In this document: positions 9,201 to 19,391 of the stretch, one piece after another
How positions within the stretch are numbered: the first letter of the stretch is position 1
Layout of the letters: each line of letters starts with the position of its first letter
Assembly (NCBI RefSeq): GCF_022370635.2
Contig: NZ_CP092362.2
Location: 5,890,001-5,954,000, forward strand
Source of the DNA: Mycolicibacterium crocinum
GTDB lineage: Bacteria; Actinomycetota; Actinomycetes; Mycobacteriales; Mycobacteriaceae
Reading direction: 5' to 3'
DNA length: 64,000 nucleotides
Notes under the pieces: generated by a model
Seen by the model: only the letters and a program-made list of their open reading frames with translations
Databases searched by the model: none
Told to the model about the DNA's origin: nothing
Translations under genes and position numbers: made by a program

Positions 9201-11348
9201 GTGACCGCCACCCTGGACATTCCCGAGCAGAATGCCGACTTGGTACTCGAGCAGAGTGCCGACGACTACTGGAACCACTACCAGCTGACGTTCGCGCTCT
9301 ACAGCGTCAGCGACCGCGCCATCCCGTCGGCATTCGACGGCCTCAAGCCCGGCCAGCGGCGTCTGCTTTATCAGATGCACGACTCGAGGCTGCTGCCCGG
9401 CAACAAGCCGCAGAAGTCCTCGAAGGTCTGCTCGGCGGTCACCGGCAACCTGCACCCCCACGGTGGCGCATCGATGTACGGGGCGGCCGCGTTGATGGCC
9501 GCCGAGTTCCAGCGCGTGAAAGTCATTGACGGCCAAGGCGCATTCCCGCGTATCCAAGGCGACATCCCGGCCGCCGACCGCTACACCGAGATGCGGTTGT
9601 CTGCACCCGGCGCGGCGCTGACCGCTGAACTCGACGACCACGCGGTCCCGATGGTCGCGACGTTCGACGGCGAGTGGACCGAACCGACGATGCTGCCGGC
9701 CCAGTGGCCGGTGCTGCTGTGCAACGGCGCCGTCGGCATCGCCGAGGGGTGGGCCACCAAGGTCCCCGCGCACAACCCCCGCGAGGTGATGGCCGCCTGC
9801 CGCGCGTTGTTGAAGACGCCGAACATGACCGACGACCGATTGGTGAAGCTCATTCCCGGTCCTGACTGGGGCTGTGGGGCGACGGTGGTCGGCACGGCCG
9901 GTCTGCGGGAGTACATCACCACCGGCCGGGGCGCGTTCACCGTGCGCGGCACGGTGACTGTCGACGGCAAGAACTGCGTCATCACCGAGCTGCCGCCCGG
10001 TGTCGCGAGTAACACTGTGCAGGAACGGATTCGGGCCCTGGTGGAGTCCGGCGAGATGTCGGGTGTGGCCGACATGTCGGACCTCACCGACCGCCGTAAC
10101 GGGCTGCGGATCGTGGTCACCGCCAAGCGCGGGCACAGCGCTGACCAGATTCGTGAGCAGCTGCTGGCGCTGACCCCGCTGGAGTCGACCTTCGCCGCCA
10201 GCCTGGTCGCCCTCGACGAGAATCGGGTGCCGCGCTGGTGGTCGGTGCGCGAACTGATCTCGGCATTCCTGCATCTGCGTGACTCGGTGGTGCTGCACCG
10301 CAGCGAGTACCGGCTGGAGAAGGTCACCGCCCGTCGGCATCTGGTGGCCGGTTTGATGACGATCCACCTCGACATCGACGCCGCCGTTGCGGTGATTCGC
10401 GGGTCGGACACCGTCGACGAGGCACGCCAGGGATTGCAGGAGCGGTTCGCGATCGACGCGGTACAGGCCGATTATGTTCTGGCACTGCAACTTCGACGCC
10501 TCACGAAGCTCGATGTCATCGAACTGCGGGCCGAAGCGGAGAAGCTTGACGCCGAGTTCGCCGATCTGACCGAGCTGGTGTCCAACCCCGACGCCCGCCG
10601 AAAGGTGATCGACGAGGAGCTCGTCGAAACCGCCAAACTGTTCAAAGGACCGGAGTTCGACCGGCGGACCGTGCTGGACGCCGAGGCCACTCCGGTGACG
10701 TCGAACGCCGACGAGGACGGCCCTCGCGAGCGAAAGGTGAACGCCGCCTGGCGGTTGGACGATCGCGGGGTGTTCTCCGACAGTCACGGCGAGCTGCTCA
10801 CCTCAGGACTCGGATGGGCGGTGTGGACCGACGGGCGGGTGAAGTTCACCACCGGAAACGGTCTGCCCTACAAGATTCGCGACATTCCGGTGGCGCCGGA
10901 CATCACCGGGCTGTTGAGTTCGGGGGTGCTGCCGCTCGGCTACCACCTGGCGCTGGTGACCCGGCGGGGCAAGATTTTGCGTATCGACCCCGCCGCGGTG
11001 AACCCGCAGGGCGCTGCGGGTAACGGCGTGGCCGGGATAAAGCTGGGCGGTGACGGCGACGAGGTGATCGCCGCACTGCCGGTGTCGTGCGGCAACGGCG
11101 AGGCGATCCTTTCGGTGGCCGAAAAGAGTTGGAAAGTAACCGAAGTCGCTGACATCCCGGTCAAAGGCCGTGGCGGCGCAGGCGTCGGGTTCCATCCGTT
11201 CGTGAAGGGCGAGGATGCCCTGCTCTCGGCGTCGATCTCCGCGACCGGTTACGTGCGCGGCAAGCGGTCCGTGCGCGCCGAGAACCGTGCGAAGGCTTCG
11301 ATCAAGGGGTCCGGGACGGATGTGACTCCGGCGGACCAACCGGTGTGA
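9201..11348 (+). CDS. Type IIA DNA topoisomerase, cleavage-religation (GyrA-like) subunit, TopoM type
   Basis: The protein has 715 residues and is the DNA cleavage partner of the preceding gene. The catalytic tyrosine is Tyr128 in AADRYTE, preceded by the winged-helix segment and followed by the tower and coiled-coil regions. The protein is shorter than a typical GyrA, and I see no canonical GyrA box (QRRGGKG-like) in the C-terminal part. That argues against a conventional negative-supercoiling gyrase. The C-terminal portion still holds beta-pinwheel-like repeats (VTRRGKILRI, AEKSWKVTEV, SATGYVRGKRS). The GTG start follows the tail GGAGTATCAC, a good ribosome site. Co-expression with the upstream gene is expected from the 9-nt gap. 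Confidence 0.9.
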   Translation: MTATLDIPEQNADLVLEQSADDYWNHYQLTFALYSVSDRAIPSAFDGLKPGQRRLLYQMHDSRLLPGNKPQKSSKVCSAVTGNLHPHGGASMYGAAALMAAEFQRVKVIDGQGAFPRIQGDIPAADRYTEMRLSAPGAALTAELDDHAVPMVATFDGEWTEPTMLPAQWPVLLCNGAVGIAEGWATKVPAHNPREVMAACRALLKTPNMTDDRLVKLIPGPDWGCGATVVGTAGLREYITTGRGAFTVRGTVTVDGKNCVITELPPGVASNTVQERIRALVESGEMSGVADMSDLTDRRNGLRIVVTAKRGHSADQIREQLLALTPLESTFAASLVALDENRVPRWWSVRELISAFLHLRDSVVLHRSEYRLEKVTARRHLVAGLMTIHLDIDAAVAVIRGSDTVDEARQGLQERFAIDAVQADYVLALQLRRLTKLDVIELRAEAEKLDAEFADLTELVSNPDARRKVIDEELVETAKLFKGPEFDRRTVLDAEATPVTSNADEDGPRERKVNAAWRLDDRGVFSDSHGELLTSGLGWAVWTDGRVKFTTGNGLPYKIRDIPVAPDITGLLSSGVLPLGYHLALVTRRGKILRIDPAAVNPQGAAGNGVAGIKLGGDGDEVIAALPVSCGNGEAILSVAEKSWKVTEVADIPVKGRGGAGVGFHPFVKGEDALLSASISATGYVRGKRSVRAENRAKASIKGSGTDVTPADQPV

Positions 11349-11379
11349 TCGGCCTCGGTTCCGACAGAAAGGGCGGCAG

Positions 11380-11874
11380 ATGACTTCGCAGATCCCGGCA
11401 ACGACGCGCTCTCGGCACATTCTCGCGCTTGTCGTATCGCTCATCGCTGTCGCCGTGGTAGCCGCGCTGGGCGGGCTCGCCTCTGCTGGTGCCGCGAGCG
11501 AGTACGGACGGCTCACACAACCCGATTGGGCACCACCGCCCAACGTTTTCGGACCGGTGTGGACCGTCTTGTACGCGCTGATGGCGATCGCCGCCTGGCT
11601 CGTGTGGCGGGCCGACTCCCGATTCGGCAACCCGGCGATCATCCTGTACGCCGCACAACTGATCCTGAACCTGGTCTGGTCACCGTTGTTCTTCGGCCTC
11701 GGCTGGCGTGGTGTAGCACTCGCGGACATCCTGCTGCTCGACGTAGTCCTGGCCGCCACCATTGCGCTGTTCTGGAAGGCCAACCGCACGGCTGCCGCGC
11801 TGCTCATCCCATACTTCGCGTGGAGCCTCTTCGCGACGGTCCTGAACTACTCGGTGTGGTCGCTGAACAGCTGA
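11380..11874 (+). CDS. tspO: TspO/MBR family tryptophan-rich membrane protein
   Basis: The 164-residue protein has five predicted membrane segments and the family hallmarks: a Trp- and Pro-rich first loop (QPDWAPPPNVFGPVW), WLVWR, LNLVWSPLFFGL and a closing LNYSVWSLN. TspO proteins bind porphyrins and related ligands in the membrane and act in stress responses; the actual role here is unknown. AAAGGG at 11368-11373 serves as a ribosome site. It follows the topoisomerase operon on the same strand by 31 nt and could be co-transcribed. Confidence 0.93.
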   Translation: MTSQIPATTRSRHILALVVSLIAVAVVAALGGLASAGAASEYGRLTQPDWAPPPNVFGPVWTVLYALMAIAAWLVWRADSRFGNPAIILYAAQLILNLVWSPLFFGLGWRGVALADILLLDVVLAATIALFWKANRTAAALLIPYFAWSLFATVLNYSVWSLNS

Positions 11875-11927
11875 CCATTCTCGGGATCGAGGCTGGCGAG
11901 CACCAATGTGGCGGTGATACCGGCGGG

Positions 11928-12875
11928 CTAACCGTCCGCCCGCTCGCCGATGAACTCCACTCCGGCGGTGATGGCTGGGCGGTGGCGCAGCACTCGATAG
12001 TGGGCCAGTCGGCCGAGCCCTTTTGTGGTCAGGAGCCGTGCGCCTCGCCATGCCGCGGCCAGACGCTGACTGGCGGCATACGGGCTGTCCGGATCGTCGG
12101 GGTCGTGGATGAGAAGCAACGGAGGGTAGTCAGCCCGTCGAGCGAGGCGGGTCATGTTGGTCTCATGCAACGGCATGGCGATTCGCTTTTCCAGACGACG
12201 GTGTAGGCCCGCGCGGATCCGGCGGCCGAAGCCATGGCGTGCGGCGAACAGGTCGAGGTACAGCGGAAAGTCGCCCATCGGCGCGAAGAAGACCAGGCGT
12301 CCCACCGGCGCACCCTGCGCCGCCGCCAATGCAGTCGCGTTCGCGCCCAGCGAGTGAGCGACCACCGCGTGAGCGGGCCCATGGGTCTCGATTACGGCCG
12401 CGATCGCATCAGCACACTCGGTGGCTGTGGTGCGTCCGGGAGCGAGCTCACCCGGATCGGATTCGTTGTGGCTGGGCAAGTCGAACGCGACGACCCGATA
12501 CCCGGCCTCGACCAGCGGTTTGACGAACATGGCCAGATGCGGGCGCTGCCCGCCCCAACCGTGCACCAGATATACCGGCGGTCCCTCGCCCCATTCCTCA
12601 CCGACGACCCGATGCCCGTCCCAGAACGCTTCGATCGGCCGGCCTGGAGACACGCCCGGCGGCAGCCGCAGACTCGACTCGAGAACCGGTGGGGTGCACC
12701 ACAACTCGACCGCCCAGCGTGATCCGACCCAGGGCGCCAGCCGCTCGAGCCACCAAAACCGTCGGCGTACCGAGTCCTCGATCGGGGGAAGAATTCCGGA
12801 GCCCACGACGTCCAGCGGGGGGACCTCGATGCCCTCCCCGGGTGTCGACGCCGGTTGTGGCGCTCCTTCCGTCAT
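11928..12875 (-). CDS. Alpha/beta hydrolase
   Basis: The 315-residue alpha/beta hydrolase shows an oxyanion region (VYLVHGWGGQ), nucleophile elbow AHSLGA (Ser), a candidate acid in LIHDPDD and a C-terminal His in GRLAHYRVL. There is no signal peptide. Substrate is unknown; the closest visible relatives are YqiA-like or carboxylesterase-type lipases. An upstream ATG at 12911 extends the frame. I prefer the ATG at 12875 because a -10 hexamer TACGAT (minus strand, 12884-12889) sits 8 nt before it, fitting a leaderless transcript. It converges on tspO. Confidence 0.8.
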   Translation of the reverse strand: MTEGAPQPASTPGEGIEVPPLDVVGSGILPPIEDSVRRRFWWLERLAPWVGSRWAVELWCTPPVLESSLRLPPGVSPGRPIEAFWDGHRVVGEEWGEGPPVYLVHGWGGQRPHLAMFVKPLVEAGYRVVAFDLPSHNESDPGELAPGRTTATECADAIAAVIETHGPAHAVVAHSLGANATALAAAQGAPVGRLVFFAPMGDFPLYLDLFAARHGFGRRIRAGLHRRLEKRIAMPLHETNMTRLARRADYPPLLLIHDPDDPDSPYAASQRLAAAWRGARLLTTKGLGRLAHYRVLRHRPAITAGVEFIGERADG

Positions 12876-12928
12876 GAATTTCGATCGTAGTACGGGCCCG
12901 CCCGGGCCCATCCTGTGGGACTCGCGGG

Positions 12929-14317
12929 CTAGCCGGTGAACCCCTCACCCGCCGTCGAGCGGTCATGGTGGGTGAAGGTCAGCGGGATCTCGCGACCGCG
13001 GGCGATCTTGGTGAGCATGGCGATGCGTTCGCGTGCGGCGGCTCCGCTCTTCTTCCTGCGCTCGCGTATCGGGTTGGACCAGGGCAGTTTGTCGGTCAGG
13101 ATCGCGATGCCGACGTTGAGCTTGGTGAGGTTGGTGAAGATCTGCACCCGGCGTTCGAAGTTGTAGCCGAGGGGCTCGAACAGCGTGCCGGCCACCATCG
13201 CCTCGATCTGCTTGTATCCGAACACGACTCCTGCGGGAGCCAGGGCGACGCTGGCCGTGATCGTGTTGACGTGCCGAGCGACGATCTTCTTGATCGGGGC
13301 GGGGAGTGCCTCGGTCAGCGTCGTCAGGTGGACCGGCCCGGCGATCGCGTCGACCAATTGAGCACGCCACGGGGATGGGTTACCGCCCCGGGCCAGAACA
13401 TAATTCAGCGATTTGATCAGTTCCAGGCCGGTGGGCGAGTGGAGTGCCTCGGGGGCTCCCCACAGCCGGCCGGAGAAGGAGGAGTACTCGGCGAGGTCCT
13501 CGAGCTGTTGCGGGGTCAGCTTGCGCCCGAAGGCGTGGTCGACGAGACGTCCGAGCAGCATGCCGCTGCCGAAGCCGAGCAATGATGTCACCGGGATTGG
13601 TTCGCCGAACTTGAGGTAGACGTCGTCGCCCCACTTGCGGCGCAATCCCTTACTCGCCAGTGCGTGCATCAATCTCACCCGGACTACGTCCTGGAAGGCG
13701 TCCGAGTTGCGGTCGAAGATGTCGGGCAACGTGAATTCGGCGAATACGCGGGCTGTTTCGATGAAGCGGCGTGGACCGTCGTCGGCGAATCGGCCTGTGG
13801 CGCCGGTGGCTGCGGAGATGTCACCGGTCATCGCGGTCTCGTAGAACGCCCACCCGCGGATGATCGTGGTCGCGGCGAACGTGCTCGACATCGCCAGCAT
13901 CCGGCCTCGTTCGGCGGATTCCAGATCGAACTGGGCAGGCAGGTTATCGAGGTGCTCGAAGAGGTCGACCAACTCCTGCGGCGGATCGTCGAGTGTGTCG
14001 ATGCCCTGGGTCAACGCCTGCTCGAACAGTGCCCGACCCTGCTCGTGGCCAAGGCGCTCGAACGCCTCGACCACACCGGTCATGAGTTCGTCGCGCTGCC
14101 AGAAGTAGTCGTCACGCAGGCGGGTGAGGTCGCGGGGTTCGAGCTCTTTCTCGATGTCGATCCACTCGCCGAAAATGAACTCGCGCATGTAGCGCCACTG
14201 GTCAGCGAAATGGTCGCGACCAGGCGGGATCGGTCGCAACGGCCGGTCGGGATGATCACGCCGATTGAAGTCGACATCCTCGAGGAGGATGTCGGGACGC
14301 TCACCAGTCACCGTCAT
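12929..14317 (-). CDS. Oxygenase MpaB-family protein (DUF2236)
   Basis: The 462-residue soluble protein belongs by overall sequence to the DUF2236/MpaB family, which includes the haem-containing latex-clearing protein Lcp and ER-bound mycophenolic acid oxygenases. Recognisable segments are FAATTIIRGWAFYETAMTGDI, FVEFTLPDIF-like helices and the mid-protein LMHALASKGLRRKWG stretch with conserved His and Arg residues. Mycobacteria carry many paralogues, mostly of unknown substrate. The start is supported by a TAACGT-like -10 element 6 nt upstream (leaderless). It stands 53 nt upstream of the hydrolase on the same strand, so read-through is possible. Confidence 0.8.
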   Translation of the reverse strand: MTVTGERPDILLEDVDFNRRDHPDRPLRPIPPGRDHFADQWRYMREFIFGEWIDIEKELEPRDLTRLRDDYFWQRDELMTGVVEAFERLGHEQGRALFEQALTQGIDTLDDPPQELVDLFEHLDNLPAQFDLESAERGRMLAMSSTFAATTIIRGWAFYETAMTGDISAATGATGRFADDGPRRFIETARVFAEFTLPDIFDRNSDAFQDVVRVRLMHALASKGLRRKWGDDVYLKFGEPIPVTSLLGFGSGMLLGRLVDHAFGRKLTPQQLEDLAEYSSFSGRLWGAPEALHSPTGLELIKSLNYVLARGGNPSPWRAQLVDAIAGPVHLTTLTEALPAPIKKIVARHVNTITASVALAPAGVVFGYKQIEAMVAGTLFEPLGYNFERRVQIFTNLTKLNVGIAILTDKLPWSNPIRERRKKSGAAARERIAMLTKIARGREIPLTFTHHDRSTAGEGFTG

Positions 14318-14416
14318 GAGGCGACGTTATCGCGGACGCGACTTTCTGGCAACGTCCGTTGTCAGTTTATGGCGGTAGCTCAGCCTGACGGACGTACCGC
14401 CGCGCTGGACGGTCCG

Positions 14417-14857
14417 CTAACCCCGGTCTGACGTCGGGTTCCCGTAATCCCACGACAACGTCCGGACCGGGGTCACACGGATGTAGGTGGCGCCGGGTCT
14501 GGGTGCGGTGGGCCACTCGGACTCCGGAACGCCCCGCGCCCGAGCACCTGCCCTGGCGAGCTCGAGTGCTTCACCAGACTCGCGGACGACGCGGGCGCGA
14601 CCTTGGATCATCACCCCACGGATATCGGCCATCGTGGAGCCGTCTTCGACCATGACGCTCACGTTCGGGTTGCTTTCGATGTTGGCCACTTTGCGAGTTC
14701 CATCTCGCACACCGAGGATGACGTCTCGGTCGAGGCGGAAGTACCCAAGGGGTACGGAGTGTGGAAAACCATCCGAGTCGATGGTGCTCAGTACCGCCCA
14801 GCCCGGACGACTATCCAGATACGCCGCAACTTCTTCGGCACTGAGTTTTCTTGGCAT
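14417..14857 (-). CDS. Pyridoxamine 5'-phosphate oxidase-like flavin/F420-binding protein
   Basis: The 146-residue protein has the split-barrel PPOX fold seen in small mycobacterial enzymes: GWAVLSTIDSDGFPHSVPLGY at the N-terminus, a KVANIESNPNVSVMVED strand-helix, and a terminal LSWDYG. Such proteins bind FMN, F420 or haem; cofactor and substrate cannot be assigned from the sequence. The start has a TAAACT -10-like hexamer 6 nt upstream, suggesting a leaderless message. It is separated by 99 nt from the MpaB-like gene on the same strand. Confidence 0.85.
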   Translation of the reverse strand: MPRKLSAEEVAAYLDSRPGWAVLSTIDSDGFPHSVPLGYFRLDRDVILGVRDGTRKVANIESNPNVSVMVEDGSTMADIRGVMIQGRARVVRESGEALELARAGARARGVPESEWPTAPRPGATYIRVTPVRTLSWDYGNPTSDRG

Positions 14858-14885
14858 GGGCAGAGTTTAAGCACCCCTCGGTCTC

Positions 14886-15488
14886 TCAGCGTGAACTGTC
14901 GATGGCACTGACGACGAGCCGGAATGGGCCTTCCTGTTTGTCGAGGATGTAGATGCCAACCCGGTTGATCGCCGACGGGTCCAGAGGCGGTGCCGGTACG
15001 GGGTTGAGGAACATGCCCACCGATTCGAAGTTGCCGACGGGCAGGTCGTAGGCCCGCCGGACGCCGGCATCGGTGGAGAAGCGCTGGATGTAGGACCATG
15101 GCTGCCCTGTCTCCACTTTCAGGACATAGGTCTTGCCATCCCCCAGTGCTCGCACACTCAGTGACGTCGCACCGCTGGCCCTGGCACCGATCTCGGAGTC
15201 GAGCGGAGCGCGGGCCGAGGCGAATCCACCATTGTTCTCCAGCGAGATGTTGCCCGAGAAGACCAGGCCCCCGTCGCCGAATGTCACCGACGAGGTGGAC
15301 CGGCCGCCCATGACCGGATCGTTGACCGTTGTCCAGGCGGCTACCGCGGCAGGATCGCTGAGGTCGGCTAGGACTGCGTCGTCTGCCCGCGCGACCCCGC
15401 CGGCGTTTCCGTACGACAGGATCAGTGCCGCCAAGCAGGCGATCGCCAGACTTGTCCGCGCCCGCCAACGACGTTGGTAAGTCCCCAT
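14886..15488 (-). CDS. Secreted CIA30-domain protein
   Basis: The 200-residue protein starts with a signal peptide (charged MGTYQRRWRAR, then a hydrophobic segment, cleavage likely after GGVARA). The rest matches the CIA30/NDUFAF1-like galactose-binding fold: LSDPAAVAAWTTVNDPVMGGRSTS, a GLVFSGNISLENNGGFAS strand block and INRVGIYILDKQEGPF near the C-terminus. In bacteria this domain is found in exported or envelope proteins of unknown role. The start ATG follows a G-rich tract. The PPOX gene begins 28 nt downstream on the same strand, so the two may be co-transcribed. Confidence 0.85.
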   Translation of the reverse strand: MGTYQRRWRARTSLAIACLAALILSYGNAGGVARADDAVLADLSDPAAVAAWTTVNDPVMGGRSTSSVTFGDGGLVFSGNISLENNGGFASARAPLDSEIGARASGATSLSVRALGDGKTYVLKVETGQPWSYIQRFSTDAGVRRAYDLPVGNFESVGMFLNPVPAPPLDPSAINRVGIYILDKQEGPFRLVVSAIDSSR

Positions 15489-15603
15489 CCCCCCAAAGTA
15501 GGGAAGTGAGCGGCGTAGGAGAACACAACCAGGATTACGAAAGTAGAACCGAGAGCCCGGGCGAGGGTCGCCTGCGAATTCTGCGAGGTCTAGCGTGGGC
15601 GAA

Positions 15604-15972
15604 ATGGGATTGTTCAGTCATGAGGAGTTCCGGGACCCAGCCGACGGCGTCGATGGCGGCGCTGGTAGTGGGATTGTTGAGCGAGCTCGGGGTGCTGAGG
15701 TGGACGAGTACGGGGTCGATGAACCCGTGGTGGTCGGTCCAGGGGCGCCGCCTGAGGATGGTTCGTGCGGTCAGTTCGCTGTGCAGTTTCACGTGTCGAC
15801 GTCAATGCTGTTGGGACTGAAACGTATTGCGGATGTGCGTGGGGTGAGCGTGCCGGAGGTATGCCGGCAGGTGATCGGTGTATTTGTTGCCCAGCAGGAG
15901 GGTGAGCTGGGTGCGTTGCTTGCTGCCGAGGCCGAGGCGGCTGATTACCGGCCGAGTTTGGGTCAGGCGTAG
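15604..15972 (+). CDS. Small hypothetical protein with ribbon-helix-helix-like C-terminal region
   Basis: The 122-residue ORF begins at ATG 15604; a GTG at 15595 is in frame. The N-terminal half is Gly/Asp/Pro-rich. Residues about 70-105 (VSTSMLLGLKRIADVRGVSVPEVC) resemble the strand-helix-turn-helix of ribbon-helix-helix or antitoxin proteins, but no family is recognised. Many codons end in T, A or G (GGT, GCT, GTA, TTT), unlike the C-rich third positions of neighbours, hinting at foreign origin. No toxin partner is visible. It may not be a real gene; the surrounding shadow frames are weaker. Confidence 0.5.
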   Translation: MGLFSHEEFRDPADGVDGGAGSGIVERARGAEVDEYGVDEPVVVGPGAPPEDGSCGQFAVQFHVSTSMLLGLKRIADVRGVSVPEVCRQVIGVFVAQQEGELGALLAAEAEAADYRPSLGQA

Positions 15973-16072
15973 TCGCCCCTCCTCAATAGACCTGGCGCTC
16001 AACGGCTTCCAGATCTGCTGCCCAGCCGGGCCGACCTTGCCTCGAGTGCCGTCCCGATTTGCACCTGCTCGG

Positions 16073-17755
<1,683 letters not shown>

Positions 17756-18169
17756 TCAGTTGATGATCTCGCCTCGTTCGTCCGCGCGAAGCTCGGCAAG
17801 CCGGTCTTTCCATGTCTGCAAGGCCTCCGGTGTCAGCCGGGTCCAGTCGGTGACTTCACGCACCACCCGAAGCGGTTCTCGGCTCCGAAACGAGCGAGTG
17901 GGGTTACCCGGAAACTTCTTGTCCGTGACGTTCGGATCATCCTCGAAGGGTCCGGTGGGCTCGACTTCGTAGACATGGGGTGTCGACCCGTCCAGCGTGG
18001 CCAGCTCCGCCGCCAGTCCAGCCCCGTCCCGCAGGGCGGTGAAATAGATGTGATTCATGACGACCTCCGGCCGGTAATTCGAGTTGAACCCCACTCGCAG
18101 GAGATCTCCCGGCTGCAGCTGCGCCTTCGTGCCGTGAAAGAACGGCCCCTCGTCAAGCACTTCACTCAT
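17756..18169 (-). CDS. arr: NAD+-dependent rifampin ADP-ribosyltransferase
   Basis: The 137-residue enzyme transfers ADP-ribose to the C23 hydroxyl of rifamycins and so inactivates them. It matches the Arr family over its full length: GPFFHGTKA (His12), NHIYFTA (Tyr42), VYEVEPTGPFEDDPN (Asp77/78) and the highly conserved VTDKKFPGNPTRS. These correspond to the catalytic His-Tyr-Asp set. A longer frame starts at 18220, but the ATG at 18169 is preceded by CAGGGGGCG and matches the family N-terminus. It is single-gene, between a sulfatase and a secreted coiled-coil gene on the same strand. No IS or integron signs surround it, consistent with intrinsic chromosomal arr of rapid-growing mycobacteria. 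Confidence 0.95.
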   Translation of the reverse strand: MSEVLDEGPFFHGTKAQLQPGDLLRVGFNSNYRPEVVMNHIYFTALRDGAGLAAELATLDGSTPHVYEVEPTGPFEDDPNVTDKKFPGNPTRSFRSREPLRVVREVTDWTRLTPEALQTWKDRLAELRADERGEIIN

Positions 18170-18335
18170 GTTCGCCCCCTGATATCCGCGATTTACCCTC
18201 GGCAAGAACGGCTTTCGCACTGATAGATGTCAGCGATTCGATGCACCGCCGGACGATTGTGCAGCAGGTCAGGGGTCTTGCCGCAAGGCCCCCTCCCGGC
18301 CCTATAGTGAGGTTGGGAGGGTTCGCGGCAGTATT

Positions 18336-19277
18336 TCAGGAAACCGTGACGTGGACGTGGTTGAAGTGGTTGGCCACGCGCCACATCGTGTACGACACCC
18401 CGAAGCGTTCGACCTGACTTTGGACGTCGGCGTTGATCGCATCGCCCAGTGCCATATCGGAACCGATCATGATGTCGATGGCGTGGCCGCTCGGATGATC
18501 GGGAAGAGCGTCCGCGCGCACGCCACCGATGGACTGCACACCCGGGAACGTCGCGATGATGTATGCCGCGAGGGTTCGGGCGTTGGGGACCAGACCGCTC
18601 ATCCCGACGGTGGGGATCGCGCCGCCCGGGCCCAACAAAGCCTGCTGCGCGGCCGGCAGCGCGTAATAGGTCGCCCGAACCAGCCGGACCTGACTGTCGA
18701 CTTCCGACTGCTTGATCTCCAATGTTGTGCGCACGGCAGCGGTCGCGTCGGCGGCAGCCTTCGCCGTGGCTGCGGATTCGGCCGAGGCGGCCGCGGCAAC
18801 CTCGGCCTGTTGCCTGGCGTTGCGGAAACTCGTCAACTGGCCCGACATCTGGTCGGTCATCGCTCGCTGAAAGGCCAGCTCGTCGATGAGGCGCTGGGGC
18901 GAGGCCGCAGTGAAGAACGCGCTCACGCTATTGGTGCGCCCACCGGCGTACATGGCCGCCGCGGCTCTGTCGACGGTCGTTTGATAATCGGCCAGCTGCG
19001 CCTTGGTGGTTTCGAGCGCCGCCAGATCGTTGGCGTACTTGCGCTCCGCGTCGGCCTGCAGTTGCTGCTTCTTCTCGAGGTCTTGCTCAACGGACTGAGC
19101 AGCTTCGATCAGCTGCTGGGCCGTCTGGGTCAATTCGTTCAGCTTCGCCAGATTGTCCACTTCCGGCTCGGCTAGCGCGGAGCCGACCGACGACAGGCCG
19201 AGGGCGGTGACGACCATGACCGCTACCACTGCCCTGCTCGGGCCCGATTTCGGCGCGAAGGGCCGGTGAAACTTCAC
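18336..19277 (-). CDS. Secreted coiled-coil protein with D,D-carboxypeptidase-like C-terminal domain
   Basis: The 313-residue protein has an N-terminal signal peptide (hydrophobic AVVAVMVVTALGLSSVGSALA, cleavage about residue 36), then a long Ala/Gln/Glu-rich coiled coil (about 38-215) like those of NlpC/P60 or M23 cell-wall hydrolases such as the Rip proteins. The C-terminal domain (about 235-313) contains PDHPSGHAIDIMI and NHFNHVHVTVS. These His/Asp motifs resemble the zinc-binding pattern of M15/VanY-like carboxypeptidases, so peptidoglycan binding or cleavage is likely but not proven. Adjacent genes do not clarify its role. Confidence 0.8.
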   Translation of the reverse strand: MKFHRPFAPKSGPSRAVVAVMVVTALGLSSVGSALAEPEVDNLAKLNELTQTAQQLIEAAQSVEQDLEKKQQLQADAERKYANDLAALETTKAQLADYQTTVDRAAAAMYAGGRTNSVSAFFTAASPQRLIDELAFQRAMTDQMSGQLTSFRNARQQAEVAAAASAESAATAKAAADATAAVRTTLEIKQSEVDSQVRLVRATYYALPAAQQALLGPGGAIPTVGMSGLVPNARTLAAYIIATFPGVQSIGGVRADALPDHPSGHAIDIMIGSDMALGDAINADVQSQVERFGVSYTMWRVANHFNHVHVTVS

Positions 19278-19391
19278 GACTGCGCATCCTTTGATTGCCG
19301 CCGACGTCGTCTTCGTCGGACTGCCGACCCGTATGCCTAAGGTCTGGCGAAAGGCTACGAAACGGTGCGGAGGTTGTCCAACCGTGCCGAA

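Noticed and set aside
8481-10787. Long minus-strand open frame (768 codons)
   Set aside because: Antisense to both topoisomerase genes; the translation has low-complexity His/Gly/Arg composition and no motifs.
18291-18321. CCCTCCC/GGGAGGG hairpin downstream of the coiled-coil gene
   Set aside because: Only 7 bp with a 17-base loop in GC-rich DNA; not convincing as a terminator.
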